Source of the DNA: Typhlomys cinereus
Lineage: Eukaryota; Chordata; Mammalia; Rodentia; Platacanthomyidae
Assembly: GCA_023101885.1 (NCBI GenBank)
Contig: JALPQD010000247.1
Span: forward strand, 2,388,230-2,452,229
Reading direction: 5' to 3'
Length of the DNA stretch: 64,000 bases
Shown: positions 1 through 11,312 of the stretch, piece by piece
How positions within the stretch are numbered: position 1 is the stretch's first letter
Layout: each line of letters starts with the position of its first letter
Translations under genes and position numbers: made by a program
Notes under the pieces: generated by a model
What the model saw: only the letters and a program-made list of their open reading frames with translations
The model's database searches: none
Told to the model about the DNA's origin: nothing

Positions 1-779
1 TCAAGCTATATTCATGTATGATATAGCCCCTAACAGGGGAAAAGAATGCAAGTAAAACACTAAGGAAAAACTACAAAACTTGGTATACAGCAGGTGGAGT
101 ATATTCAGGGACAGGGGTTGAGTCCTGGATTTCCACCTCTGATTGTTTATGATGATGAGTTTCAGGACTGAGGTCGTATCAAGAGAATATGCATTTCATA
201 GGACAGACCATTGTCAATTAGTAAACCTCTTTGCTTTAGCATTGGGAAAAAAAGAAGGTAGTGAAGCTTAATTACTTTCATTTGGCTTAAAACATCCTGG
301 CAAATCAAGAACGATTTAAAAGCCTAATAAAGAGACTGAGGGGACAAGCTTGAAATATTCAAGTGGCTGATTAATTTATAATACTACTTTCTGTGGCTTG
401 GGAAAGTGTCCATCAAAGGCCCATGTGTTAAAGCTTTAGTTTCCAGCCTATGATCATACTTTGAGTGTTAGGGCTTAGTAGAAAATAGTTCAGACATTGA
501 GGATAGACATTGAGAAGGGCCATAATCCCTTCTCCCAATCCTTTCGATTGTTCTGTTTCCTGACCACCATGAGATGAGAAGCTTCCTCCACCAGGATATG
601 CTATCTCACCACAGATTCTGAAACAGTGGCCTAATTGATCACGGACTAAAATTTTTAAAACAGCCAAAATAAACATTTCTTCATTTTTCAGATACTTAGA
701 TATCTATTTTGTTAGAATAATAGAGATCTAACACAACTGCTGCCCGTAATATTAATAACATTCTAACATATACGGGGCA
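1..779. other. unique sequence, nothing recognised
   Basis: AT-rich single-copy-looking DNA. I see no interspersed repeat head or tail, no CpG cluster, and no open frame longer than about 80 codons with coding character. Confidence 0.5.
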
Positions 780-925
780 TTTTTCCATGTATCTTATTAC
801 TCAATGCAGAGTCTGTCTATTATAAAGTACAGCTTAAAGTTCCCTACTTAACAAGTGGGAATGTTTAGACCTGAACCCAGGTCCTTGGTGCACGTTTTCC
901 AATAGATCCTATTTTCCTGACTCTT
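780..925 (-). repeat. MIR fossil, antisense
   Basis: The stretch follows the antisense MIR core order: a decayed fragment of the lower-strand lead-in, then a segment resembling the usual AACCCAGGT piece at about 872-885. Divergence is high, as expected of an element older than the rodent radiation. The boundaries are approximate. Confidence 0.5.
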
Positions 926-1466
926 ACTTGGAAAAGAACCTTCATTTTTGTTCTAACATTCATTTGGGTACATTAAAAGTAAAGTTATTTGAAGATGAGT
1001 ATTGATGAAATTCAGAGTCTTCAGAAGACGATGTTTAGCTTTTAATCAGTTACAATTAAGATAGTAGGAAAGTTCTAATCAAATGCATGCGCTATCTGAG
1101 CCTATCAGATTTTCTGCTAATAAGAACTCCACACAATAAATTAGCTTTCTTAAGCTAAGGAAGAAGACAAGGTTTTATAAAATGGTATATTTCTAAATTG
1201 TTTCAACATGCAAGTGTGTGAATGTGTGAGGCTTGGACATACCTTGCAGCTGAAGTTTCTTCTAAAACCTCTAGTGCTCCAAGGAGACAAAATAGTGATA
1301 TTAGTATATTTTTCTATAAAGGGGTCTCTCAAGCTTAGAACAATACTGGCCCTCCTCCTCTCTAGGATGTATCTTTCTTAAATTACAGCACAAGCAAGTA
1401 GATGAAAACAGTAGAGTCAGAATTAAAGAGTATCATGCCATAGAAGTATAAATTCTTGTGATTATT

Positions 1467-2190
1467 AACATCGACTGTCAACTTGACCAAGTCTAGAATC
1501 ACCTAGAAGACAAGCCTGGAAAATACGTTATAGAGAACTATCCTATTCACTGGATGACATTCAAAAGCACCTCTGCACTCTAGACCATAGATGTCGGCCA
1601 TATCCCTCTCCTGTTTACATAAAAAGTATGTGTCTAGATATTTCTATGCCTAGGAAGTACAGCTCTAGTACTTCTTTGGCTGAGGGATTAATTGAATCTG
1701 GTGTTATGTTTGTATTAATTACCATACAAAATACCCCAACAAAAACCATTTAATGGAGAAAAGGCTTATTTTAGCTCACATTTGAGGTTAGAGTCCATTA
1801 TGGTGGACCAGTATAAGAGGGATTCTGTGTGTTGAATTTGGCCTCTGAATGTGCCTGTGAAGTATTGTGTTGATTTCATAAATGATGTGGGAAGACCCAG
1901 GCTATCATGGTTGGACCATTGCCTGGGCAGGTGGATAGCAATGGAGAGAATGAACTGAGTGCTGGCAGACAAGCGTGCATGATTGGCCCTCGCCCTCTGC
2001 GCTTGCTGTGAATGTGATGTCATCAGTTCTCTGTGTTTCTGCTGCCTGTATGACTCTCCTGCTATGATGGACTGTATGTAACCTGGAATTGTGAGCTGAA
2101 CAAAATCCACTTCTCTCTAGATTTCTCTTTAGATTTTCAGATTTCATGAATCATTTGGGTCAGAGTCTTTTATCACAATAAAGGAACATG
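1467..2190 (+). mobile_element. MaLR-type LTR, fold-back composite
   Basis: The start (TTAACATCGACTGTCAACTTGAC, about 1467-1490, followed by an AATCACCTAG-like motif) is the typical 5' end of rodent MaLR (ERVL-class) LTRs. From about 1715 to 1810 the sequence switches to the antisense of an LTR 3' end (GGAGAAAAGGCTTATTTTAGCTC type). From about 2060 it reads a sense LTR 3' end (ATGATGGACTGTA, then GTGAGCTGAACAAA). The piece therefore has LTR 3' ends facing each other. MaLR elements are non-autonomous and carry no intact gag or pol. Subfamily not determined. Confidence 0.6.
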
Positions 2191-3544
2191 AAACTAAAAC
2201 ATTTAGGCACCATCGCGGTGACCATTTCTCTCATCAGTTAGATTGCCAGGGCACAATAGTGCTTTGGTTCAAGAAATCCTTATTGTGTTTACTAATGGCC
2301 CCCAAACAACAGAACAGTGATGTAAAGGAAGAGACAGGGCATGAAACATGGAAGGACAGGTAAACCCTAACACATGGGCAACTCTGCAGGAGAAGGGGGG
2401 GGAGGAGGAAAGGAAGAGGAAAAGAAAGACAGAGGAAGAGAGATAGACCCATTATGTGGATCTGTTTTAGGGCTCACTGGGGAATCTTGGAATAGATCCT
2501 CCATGGATAAGGACTACTACACAATAATCTTGCTGCCAAAGAAGGTGAGGGAATAATTTTGACATATCATAATTCAAAGTTTTTTTTAAAAAACTTTTGT
2601 GAGTTTTTTAAATTACTGACACAATTATTATAGGATCAGCAAAAAGCAGATAATTTGCTTTGATTGAACAGCTGCTGTTTATAGGAGAGTGGGTGTAAGA
2701 AAAACACAAGATAAGATGCACTCAGCTCTAGTAACAGGTGCTGTAACCACCCAGAACAGGAAGATAGAGGGGAAACCCCATATGAGCCCAAGGCAGAGAC
2801 AGCTCTTTGTGAAGGACCTCCTGACAGGACGAGGGGTCCTGTGACGTCACAGGAGGGAACAGGCAAGCACCTTCTCTCTTTCCTTCTCCTACCTGAACCT
2901 ATTAGTACAGCCAGAGACTGGACCTTAGGGAGAAGGCATAGAGACATGATCTTCACAACAGATAATTCAGATACCAAAAATACCATCCCTCACTACCAAG
3001 AGGCAACTGCTATTTTAAATCATACATAGATTTTTCCAGACTTTTTTAAGTAGTTCCTTGTATACAAGCTTGTTGTCTGTATGTGTTTTATAAGCAGTGT
3101 GATATACCATGTATTATTAAACAATGTGGGTTTTCACTCAGTGTTTTGTCTTGGATTTTTCCCATGTCAGCACATAAGACCCAACACAGGACATTCAGCC
3201 TTGTGTGGTGTTTCACAGTGTAGGAGAGTGTACTCCAATATGCCCCTGTCCTTCTGCTGAACACATTGGAGAAGAATAGCTTCCATGCAGATAAAAATCA
3301 ATGTAACTCTGTCTCAAAACCAATATGGGTGAGTCACTTCCAGGCAGAAAATAATAAGAGAAGCTTGGCATTCTCTCTCCCCTTCCGTGCCACTGAAACC
3401 AGTAATGCCCTAGACAGCATAGTCCACTGAAGCTCTAATGGAAGACGCTATGCTGAAAGTCACATCCTAAAATACTTGGAATAGGTAAAATTAGTTTTAA
3501 TAATATATTTTATTTATCAATATATCCAAACCTTATTTAAACAT
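2191..3544. other. unique sequence with a short purine-rich stretch
   Basis: No recognisable transposon except short low-complexity pieces. A purine-rich run lies at about 2388-2450. Short open frames on both strands look like chance. Confidence 0.45.
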
Positions 3545-3920
3545 TGTTGCAATTACTCTCCTTTGTTGCTGTGAGACAACACTCAGATATAATTTAGAGA
3601 GAGAAAGGAGACTTATTTGGCTTAGGATTCCAGAGGGGATGTAGTCCATTATGGTGGGAATCACATGGCAGAAGGCATGATTTGGAGGCAGAAGCAGGAG
3701 GCTGGGTCAGGTTGCTGCAGCCCTCTTGGAGGCAGAACAAAAGCAAAACTGAAGAAACAGGGTGAGGTCACAGACTCTGGAGCCTGCCCCCTGTGACACA
3801 CATTCCTCCATCAAGACCCCACTCCCTGAAGTGCCACAACCTTCCCCACATTAACACCAATTAAAGATGCAAACACAAGTGGCTGTGGGAGGCAACTTAC
3901 ATTCAAATCGTGAGGAACGT
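3545..3920 (-). mobile_element. MaLR-type solo LTR, antisense
   Basis: Reads as the reverse of a rodent MaLR LTR. TTGCTGTGAGACAACAC at 3565 is followed by a segment like GGAGACTTATTTGGCTTA, then a purine-rich middle and an ACACCAATTAAAGATG-type end. The copy is diverged and I do not see a clear 5-bp target duplication. Confidence 0.65.
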
Positions 3921-4042
3921 GCAGTTGATATTAAAATGAAGAGATATACATGTTTAGGCTAAATGTTTGATCTCATACTGTGCTTTAAACGGTCTGTATT
4001 AATTTGGACTAGTCACATTTTGAATACTTAATTTAAAAGAAG

Positions 4043-4475
4043 CTGTTATAGTTAGATACAGGTGTCAACTTGGTGGTTGAGGGTTCAAGTTCTGGACACA
4101 GTCCTAGAGAATTAGTAACTGAGTTAAGCCCAGAGTGAATCTGTAGGAGATTGTCTAGTTGATTAGGAAGGCTCAACCCATGGTGCATGGAACTAAGCCC
4201 TGGACAAGTGAATAAAATATAGACAGCTAGTTGAAGAAGTTGGCATCTTTGTGTACACTTGGCCAGACATGCTGGTCCGGCAAGTAAAGATCACCCCTCT
4301 CTTAACTGCTACGTGCATGTGGAATCGCCAGTTCTCTCTGCCCTGGTGTTGGCATGAGGCTCTCCTGCCATGTTAAATAAGGAACTGTAACCAGAAATCA
4401 TAACAGAAAATAAACTCCTTGTTCCCGTAAGTTGTCTGGTGGTAATTTATAAACAACACAGGTGAACTAAAACAA
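4043..4475 (+). mobile_element. MaLR-type solo LTR, sense
   Basis: Begins TGTTATAGTTAGATACAGG and continues with GTGTCAACTTGG. It carries the middle motif with GGAGATTGTCTAGTTGATTA and ends after an AATAAACTCCTTG poly(A)-signal region with CTAAAACA. It therefore has the TG...CA ends expected of an ERVL-class LTR, with a poly(A)-signal-like AATAAA near the 3' end. Confidence 0.65.
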
Positions 4476-4544
4476 TATTTATGTGACACAGATATGTAGC
4501 ACAGAAATGAGGTTTCTATGTGATGGTTAGTGTTGCTGTGAGAA

Positions 4545-5237
4545 GTCATGTTTTTTGTTGTTTTGTTTTTGCATGTGTGTGTGTATGTGTGTGTCTGTGT
4601 GTGTCTGTACAAGAAGGCATTTGAGGTTGTGTGCCTGTGGAGTCCCCAGGATGACATCAAGTATCTATCATCCTGGATTGTTCTATTTCACTATTGCTTT
4701 GTTCTAAGGTTTCCCAGACTCCTCTTAATAGAGTCAAAAGTGCAAACTGGGGTCATTTCTGCCTGCTATTTTTCCATAGTGTCATGGTTTGAAATGTGAG
4801 TTGTCTCTTATAGGTTCATATGTGACTCTTTGGTTGTTTGGGAAGGTGATGGCACCTTTAAGAGGTGGAGCCTTGCTGTTGAAAGGCAGTCACAGAAGGT
4901 GGGCCTTGGGGTTGAACAGCCCTGCACTGCTTCCTGGAGAGGTCTGCTCTTGCAGTTGGCAGTTTCGCAGCTCGCAGCTCCCTTAACAGACATGACTTAG
5001 CCCACCTCCAACTTCTGCCAGCCAACCGTGCCTTTTCCACGCTGTAGTGGAATGCATCTCCCCCTCTAGAATGGTAAGCTGAATATATCTTCCTTTCCTC
5101 CCTTCAATTGCTCGACTTTCATTGGTGTCCCATAGCAATCAGGGAAGAGTAACCTGATCACATGGTATCTGGAATTTGAATTCAGATCCATTTGTTGTGA
5201 GACAACGATATTAACTCCTGAGCCATCTCCCCACCCA
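4545..5237 (-). mobile_element. older B2-superfamily SINE (type 2), split by an LTR
   Basis: The tRNA-derived head (sense GGTGGGGAGATGGCTCAGGAG) lies at about 5237 and the (CA)n tail at about 4568-4600, so the element is antisense. Its body contains the type-2 signature seen in many copies here (sense ATCCAGGATG...CCTCCACAGGCAC). An LTR at 4780-5157 separates the tail half from the head half; the SINE reads on across it near TTTTCCATA / CATGGTATCTGG. The SINE is therefore older than that LTR. Confidence 0.75.
4780..5157 (+). mobile_element. MaLR-type solo LTR nested in a SINE
   Basis: Starts TGTCATGGTTTGAAATGTGAG and contains GAGGTGGAGCCTTGCTG. A GTAAGCTGAATATATC segment near the end replaces the usual AATAAA region, followed by AGAGTAACCTGA. 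It belongs to the same LTR family as 19607-21612 and 44898-45259. It interrupts the SINE at 4545-5237. The exact 5-bp duplication is not clear because both ends have mutated. Confidence 0.7.
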
Positions 5238-5730
5238 TGCATGTGTTCTTAAGACATCAAGATTCAGATTGGCTCTGCTCCCACAGAACCCCTTTGTCCC
5301 TACAGATGGATACAGGTATCATAATTCAGTTAATCATGACTACAGGGAAATAAGCTGCTGTTTCCAGGTTTCACTAGTCTGGAAATGTGCTAGTAAATAT
5401 CCATATGCTCATTTTGGGGGGGGCTCATATCCCACTTTTTCTAGGATAATTACCTCTAAATAAAATCATATGCACTTTAATTTTTTTTTTCAGCAATTCC
5501 TTCTAAAAGGCCATGTGGAGTCAGTCATGTGACAAATGTGCAGAAGTGTATGAAGGTGTCCACTTTGCCTGTATCATCACTGGTATGGGATATTTTTTAA
5601 GTTCTTTTTTTTCTATTTTAAAGTTGTTTTTCTACTCGTTTTTAACACATCTCATGTTTTAATGTGTTAAATGTGACACATTTAGCCCTGTTGTAGTATC
5701 ATACATAATTCAACCTAGTTAATATTTCAT
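5238..5730. other. unique sequence, nothing recognised
   Basis: No repeat landmarks beyond short T-runs. No coding character seen. Confidence 0.4.
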
Positions 5731-5746
5731 AGAAGTTTATTTTTAA

Positions 5747-6045
5747 ATTTTATTATTTATTCAACTGTGCGCATGTGCGTGTGTATGTGCGTGCGCGCAT
5801 GCGTGTATGTGCGTGCGCGCATGCGTGTATGTGTGTGTCTGTGTAGAACCATGGACGAATTCGCGAACCACCATGGACGCCTCCACCTCCTTCTGCCCTG
5901 GGATTCACAGGCTCCGCCCTACCAGGACTAGAAGCGCAGGCCGCCCCCGCTTCCGCCCGGCGTCTATACGTGGGATCTGGGATCCGAACTCAGGACCTTC
6001 CGCCTGCAAAGCGGAGGCTTAACCCCTGAGCCACCTCTCCAGCTC
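5747..6045 (-). mobile_element. young B2-superfamily SINE (type 1) with perfect TSD
   Basis: A full-length antisense copy. The head (sense GCTGGAGAGGTGGCTCAGGGG) is at 6045 and the (CA)n/(CG)n tail with AATAAATAAT is at about 5747-5840. The head keeps a pol III A box like TGGCTCAGGGGTTAA and a B box like GAGTTCGGATCC. The 16-bp duplication AGAAGTTTATTTTTAA flanks it exactly at 5731-5746 and 6046-6061. Numerous CpGs and the perfect duplication indicate recent insertion. At about 300 bp the body is much longer than the roughly 190 bp of mouse B2. Confidence 0.92.
5767..5840. repeat. alternating purine/pyrimidine run with a 22-bp tandem duplication
   Basis: Lies inside the SINE tail. Almost perfect alternation of G/A with T/C including CGCGC segments. 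Units at 5783-5804 and 5805-5826 are identical 22-mers. Such runs can form left-handed (Z) DNA; that is inference from sequence only. Confidence 0.85.
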
Positions 6046-6061
6046 AGAAGTTTATTTTTAA

Positions 6062-7530
6062 TGGTACTATAAAAACAGATAGACATAACAATTTGACCAT
6101 TCTCATTTTTTTTTTGGACAGTCACACTGTATTTATTTCCACCTTCCACTGTGAGGAGTATGTTACATAAACAACTTTTTACAAATTTTAATTTTTTAAG
6201 GATAAGCTCCAAAAGTACAGTATCAACAATGTATATCTATAAGTATTATTTACAGGTTTTGATATTTGCTAGCATCTTCTCAAGTATGTCTCACACATAC
6301 TTCTGCCAGAGAATTTCAGAATTCCATGTGGCACCAGCTGAACCTTGGCCACATGCAGAAGCTCCTTTACACACTGTCCATAGTCTCCCAGGGCGAGATA
6401 AGAGGAAGTGACCTGGTTGAGTCCCAGGGGAAGGGAAAGATGCCAACATCTGTGTCAGATTCAGATACTAAATTTAATTCTTTGTTTTGTTTAACACGTC
6501 ACCTGTCGTCTTTATATTGCACATGCACAGTTAGCCTTCTCCTCCATCTCTGTTGTAACTATAAGTTCCCCAAATGATTTATTAGTGTCCATTTCCAAGT
6601 AAGAGAAATCTAGTATTATGAAGGCCCATTTTTTTCAGTAGGAAAAATCCCGGTACTTGAAAAAGAACATCAAGCTATGCCTTTAAAAGGCCAGCAGAGG
6701 GCAATGCAGGCCCAGAATCTACTTCAGAAATAGCGTCTACAGGGCTGGCTGCTTTGAGATGGTTTCTCTTAAGAGAAAGAGCCAAATTGCTTCCACTGAA
6801 GCAACCATTAAACTGGTGGCCTGTGTACAAAGCTCTCATTTGGTTTCTTTATTTGAGCGGGTTAGCCACAAAAATGAACCACCTTATTCCAAAATGAATG
6901 AGGAGCCACGATTAAAAAAAGAAAAATATCGAACTATTTTAGATGCCTAGTTTAGCACAGTTCTTCCCTTGAGAAATACAATACAACAGGGAAGTAGCAA
7001 CAAATTCAAATTATCTTTTTTAGAGTTTAATAAAGTGTGTCACAAAGGATCATAAATCTTCCATATTTTTACATTTTGTTCCTTGGGCACTGTTGATATG
7101 TTGTCGTGTTAGCCAAAAGCAGAAAGAAGGCTTGTTTGTGGTCTCTGAAGATATCCTTCCCTGCTGAGATCTGAGCTTTTCTAGCCTGGGTCAGAAATTC
7201 AGGTCTCTCTTTAATAGTTTTCCTTCCACATCCAGCCCACCACCTGTGCTCATACCCCATCTTGAATACACTGTTTAAGAATTGGACCCCACCTTGACGC
7301 TCCTCTCAAGCATCAAGACATTTGTCCCATACCCTGCAACTACCCCCCTTTCCCGATCAATGCCAAGCCGCTCTTCCTCCACCCCTCTTACTGCTCCAGT
7401 TACCTTCAAATTCTGGCCTTCTGCTCCAGGCTGAATGCATTGTAAACTTAATCTCAGTGCGGCAATGTTATCATGTGAGTTCTAGTGGAGGCATGTAGGT
7501 CAGGAGGGACCTGCCCTTACACACACATTC
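6062..7530. other. unique sequence, nothing recognised
   Basis: Mixed AT-rich DNA with no clear repeat heads. Open frames of 60-100 codons on both strands are not supported by any recognisable domain or codon pattern. Confidence 0.45.
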
Positions 7531-7532
7531 AT

Positions 7533-7975
7533 GCTGCTGTTACAGCTACTTTGCATTGTTGCTGATAAGTTCATGGACAAATGGCTTAAGGAGAAAAGGG
7601 GTTTTATTTTGGCTTTCAATTCTTGGTTGTAGTTCCTTGTCCAGGTTAGTAGAATAGCCGTGCAATACCAAGGGCTGAGGGAAATGGCCACAACTATTCC
7701 ACAGGATTGCTGAGAGAGGGACAATCCTTTCTGGCCAGACCAACATGTCTGGCCAAGTGTACAGAGAAAGCCAACTTCCTCAACCAGTTTCCTCGATTTT
7801 ATACAACTGCCCAAAAACTAGCCCTACCCACCATAGTCTTGGGCCTTCCCATCAATCAGACACTCTCCTGCAGGCTTCCTCTGCCTAATTCAACTACCAA
7901 TTCTTTACAAATACGTCCAGAACTTCAACTCTCAAATGACAAGCTGACACCAGCATCTGACTATGACAGGTGCTA
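7533..7975 (-). mobile_element. MaLR-type solo LTR, antisense
   Basis: Antisense LTR. TTAAGGAGAAAAGGGGTTTTATTTTGGC lies at about 7585-7612 (reverse of the AATAAA 3' region). The middle includes CCAACTTCCTCAACCAG. The end is TGACAAGCTGACACCAGCATC, the reverse of the usual LTR 5' start with GTCAACTTGAC. The same family as 18735-19125, 42705-43137 and 59062-59750. Confidence 0.7.
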
Positions 7976-8110
7976 GCAAAGAGGGGTTGGATGAATGAAT
8001 TCTTTCTCTCCTACTCTTCTGTGCCATAGGGCACAATATTCCTTCTCTCTAGGGTTTGCATGAAGAGATGTCACGTGGTCCCAGAGACCGATTCTGTGAA
8101 TGCCATGAGT

Positions 8111-8434
8111 TCACACTTCGCAGTCTCCACAGCAATGAGAAGTAAATTTCTGCTCTTTATGAATGACTCGGTCTTTCACTGGCGCAGGTACAGTGGCCTG
8201 AGATGCCTCCTTGCCAGGTGTTCTTTTCTGTAACAGTTCCCAAGCTCTCGACCGGTTCTTTGTTCGGTCTGGCAGGTTCCATACCATGTTCTTCAACCTA
8301 GAAGATTGCTGCTCATTCTTTATAAACTTGACTAACAGATCAGCTCTTCCACAAGTCATCTGCAAATTTCTAATATGGCCATAGAATCTTTTAAAATTCT
8401 TCAGAGCAACAGAACCAACAGGGAACCACAGCAA
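8111..8434 (-). other. coding-like open frame, unassigned
   Basis: About 107 codons are open on the minus strand, beginning around the TTG codon at 8434 rather than an ATG, and the same frame appears to stay open somewhat further upstream. The product would be basic and polar (rich in K, R, Q, E; for example KNFKRFYGHIRNLQM and WNLPDRTKNRSRAWELLQK) with no low-complexity bias, unlike most frames in this window. There is no ATG start, no splice structure that I can defend, and no poly(A) run after the stop at about 8111. I do not recognise a family. It could be a retrocopy fragment, a piece of an endogenous element, or chance. Confidence 0.2.
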
Positions 8435-9344
8435 CCAGGAGCATGGCTGAAGCCAAGTCCAAAGGCAGTATAGGCAGTGGTTTAATTCTCAGTCAAAAAC
8501 CAAATGATTGAAAATCTGGAAGAAGAGGTGAAGTCTGGAGTATCAAATCCTTAAGAACCTTGATTTCTTCTAAAGATTAATTAGTGCCTTTAATTATACC
8601 TCTTAATGGGTTTCAGTGTGATATTTCCATATATGTGTATACCATGTAGTGATCAAATTCAACCTACCCTTGTCCATCTTCCCTATCTCTACACCCTTCC
8701 CAATTTCTAGTAATGACTATTCTATGTTCCGTTGACATGTTGTTGTAACTTCCCATTGTGAGAGAGAGCAAGAACGCTTGCCTTTCTGTGCCTGACTGAC
8801 TGACCTCATTGAATATAATGTGCTTCACTGCAACCATATGCTACAAAAAACAGGATTTCCTCTTTTATGACTAAATGTATGTCTCTACAGCACATTCTTT
8901 TTGCTCATCTGTTGATGGGCAGCTAGAACAATTCTACACTGTAGCCATTACAGTGTAGCAATAAACATAGAGAAGCTGATTTTATCTTCTCTAAATATTT
9001 ATCTAAGAGTGGGATAGATTTACATAAAACCATGTAGTAGATCTATCATATTTTATATTTGTCTGTTTTTTAGCAATGAATCCCCACACTCATCTTAGTT
9101 ATAGCCATACTAATTTGTAGCCATATTAATTTATAAGCTTGTAAGAATTCCTTTTGTTCTACATCCTTGTCAGAATTTGTTAATTTTTTTGCAATATCTA
9201 TTTTCACTAGGGTGAGATGGCACATGGTTAATAATTTAATACTCAATAGTTTTTCATACATTTATTGATCATTTGTTTGGTTTTCATTTGAAAGACATCT
9301 CTTCAGATCATTTACTTGTTTTTAAGCTAGATTTGTTGTGTTTT

Positions 9345-9608
9345 TTTAATTGTTATTTTATTTTTCTAATGTTACAAGTATTCGAGCACTTATCCCTGCT
9401 TCTCCATTCTCCTTCCCTCCTATCCCTTCATCCATCCATCCCATTCTCACCCACCCCTTCTCACCTTCCTTCTTGTCTGCTTCTATGGTCCCCAGGGTTC
9501 CCTCTGGCTTATCTACTCTTGTGGGAGTTTAGGCCCCTTTGTGACATACCAGGTTGCCTCTTTTCGGGCCACCCCATCGAGAGGGGCATTTTTCTTCACT
9601 CATTGTAG
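9345..9608 (-). mobile_element. L1 3'-UTR-like fragment nested in older L1
   Basis: Read on the minus strand this is a purine-rich stretch (GGATGGATGGATGAAGGG-type) ending in an AT-rich tail (AAAAATAAAATAAC). It resembles the 3' ends at 15945-16230 and 33900-34190. The host L1 resumes at about 9609 with TTTTTGAGTTCCTTG. A short TTAAGCT match on both sides could be the remains of a target duplication. Confidence 0.45.
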
Positions 9609-10249
9609 TTAAGCTTTTTGAGTTCCTTGTTTCTGGGTTCCAACCTTCCATCAGGTGATGGGTCAGCAAATTTTGTCTCACTTTATAGGTTTCTTTGTCT
9701 CACTCTACTGATTGTTTTCTTGTAGTCCATAAACCTGTTATTTGATACAATATCATTTGTCAATTTTGGTTTTTGTTTCTTGTCCTTTTGGGGATTCTGT
9801 CTAGAAAACCACTGCGTATAACAATGCTCTGAAGTGCTTTATTTCTTTCTTTAAGTAGTTTCAGAGTTTCAGGTGTCACATTCAGGATTTTGATCCAGTT
9901 TGAGCTGATGTTTGTGTAGAGTAACAAGATTGGAGTTAAGTTTCAGTTCAGTTCATGTTCAGCATATTCTTTCTCCAGTGTTTGTTTTCAGTATCTGTTG
10001 AGAGCCAGTTGACTGCAGTTGCATGTGTTTCTGTGGTCTCTTCTGTTCCACTGGTCTTTGCTTCTGTTTTTATGTCAACACCCTTCTGTTCAGAGTCGGT
10101 TAGGCATAATACCTCCTGCTTTTGTTCTTTTTTTTTTTTCAGAATTGTTTTGGTTATTCAAAGTTTCTATGATTTTATATAAATTTTAGGGGTTTTATAT
10201 TTAGTTCTGTGGAAAATGTCATGGTATTTTGAGGAAGTTTTATAGAACA

Positions 10250-10733
10250 TTGCTATCTGAGCAAACATGCTGGCTATGGTCAGCTGTAACTTCTTGTAAG
10301 AGATCATGAGGTTCAGACTTCACATTTTTCTTTCTTCAGAGACAGAGGGCATGGGAAGAGTCATTAAACCCTCACCTGAGATTGAGGCTGTTTCCTGCAA
10401 TTCTGACCTAACTATGTGGCCTGGAAGTCTGGTGAGGGACTAGGAATATACAGGCTGAGAATGCTAAACTGACAGGAGCACCCTATCTATGCAGCTTTGG
10501 GGAAGCTGTCATCCATATTGGAGATGCGACTTTCCAGTGTGATTGCTTTGGGGTCACCCTTGCCCCTGTAAGCAGTTGCCTGAACTCCTTTAAGTGATCA
10601 AAAAAAAAAAAAAACCTCATAGGTTAGACAAATTAACACTGTGTTGTTACTTTGATCTGTCATTTGAACCCCTCCTGGTAGACAGACATTTGTGTAGCTT
10701 CTCTCCAGGAAGAGTTTCACACCTAGAGAATCA
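10250..10733. other. unidentified insertion in the old L1, with internal A14
   Basis: The L1 frame of reference breaks at GAACATTG (about 10250) and resumes at CATTGAATCC (about 10733). The inserted roughly 480 bp contain a 14-A run at about 10601-10614 and no family I recognise. The ACATTG at both edges may be a short target duplication. Confidence 0.4.
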
Positions 10734-10849
10734 CATTGAATCCAGGTTTTGATAAATCGATATTTTAGCAATACTAGTTATTCCAATCCATGAACATGAG
10801 AGGCCTTAAGCAGAGAATGTTTTTGCTCTTCCTCTATAGTTTTCTTCTA

Positions 10850-11045
10850 TCCAGGGTCTCAGTGGATGGAATTATGCCATCCACATTGGATGATAATGGA
10901 TATTCCTTATTCTGTTTATTGACTCAAATGCTTTTAACTAACTCTTGTGGAAATCTTTACAGAGGAATCCAAAAACAATGTCTTCCAATTGTCAGAGGCT
11001 GTCTTAATCCAGTCACTTTGATGCCTAAAGTTAGCCACCATAGTA
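10850..11045 (-). mobile_element. degraded LTR-like fragment
   Basis: Begins GGGTCTCAGTGGATGGAATT and ends near AATCCAGTCACTTTGATGCC, resembling the reverse of a MaLR LTR start. The match is weak and the boundaries are approximate. The 169-codon open frame across this part is not supported as a gene. Confidence 0.35.
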
Positions 11046-11312
11046 CTCCTGTGAACACACTCCCAGAATATGATCTTGGGTCCTCCCCGTGCTGCCATTT
11101 TACCTTGTGTGTATGTAGCAGCTCTGCTCAGGGAACTCCTACAGAAAAGGGGTCATATCTTAGTCACCACTTAACATTCAGTCTAAGCTTATGTCTGACT
11201 TGTTATCAACACTCAGTAAACTACTATCAATATTCACATAGGGATAGATATTTTCCAAGAACCTCATTTTTCTGCCATATATGCTACATACTATTATAAT
11301 TTCTGGGGAGTA

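Larger units (their letters stand above)
8600..10790 (-). mobile_element. ancient L1 ORF2/3' end, antisense, with insertions
   Basis: The text matches the familiar antisense of mammalian L1 ORF2 C-terminus: GTTGATGGGCAGCTAG near 8910, AATAAACATAGAGAAG near 8960, AGGGTGAGATGGCACATGG near 9210, TTTGTCAATTTTGGTTTTTGTT near 9757 and GATATTTTAGCAATAC near 10758. Many stops and indels show an old copy. Two foreign pieces interrupt it, at about 9345-9608 and 10250-10733. Confidence 0.75.

Noticed and set aside
10790..11299. 169-codon open frame, plus strand
   Set aside because: Covers antisense L1 and LTR-like fragments; no domain or signal recognised and composition fits translated transposon sequence.
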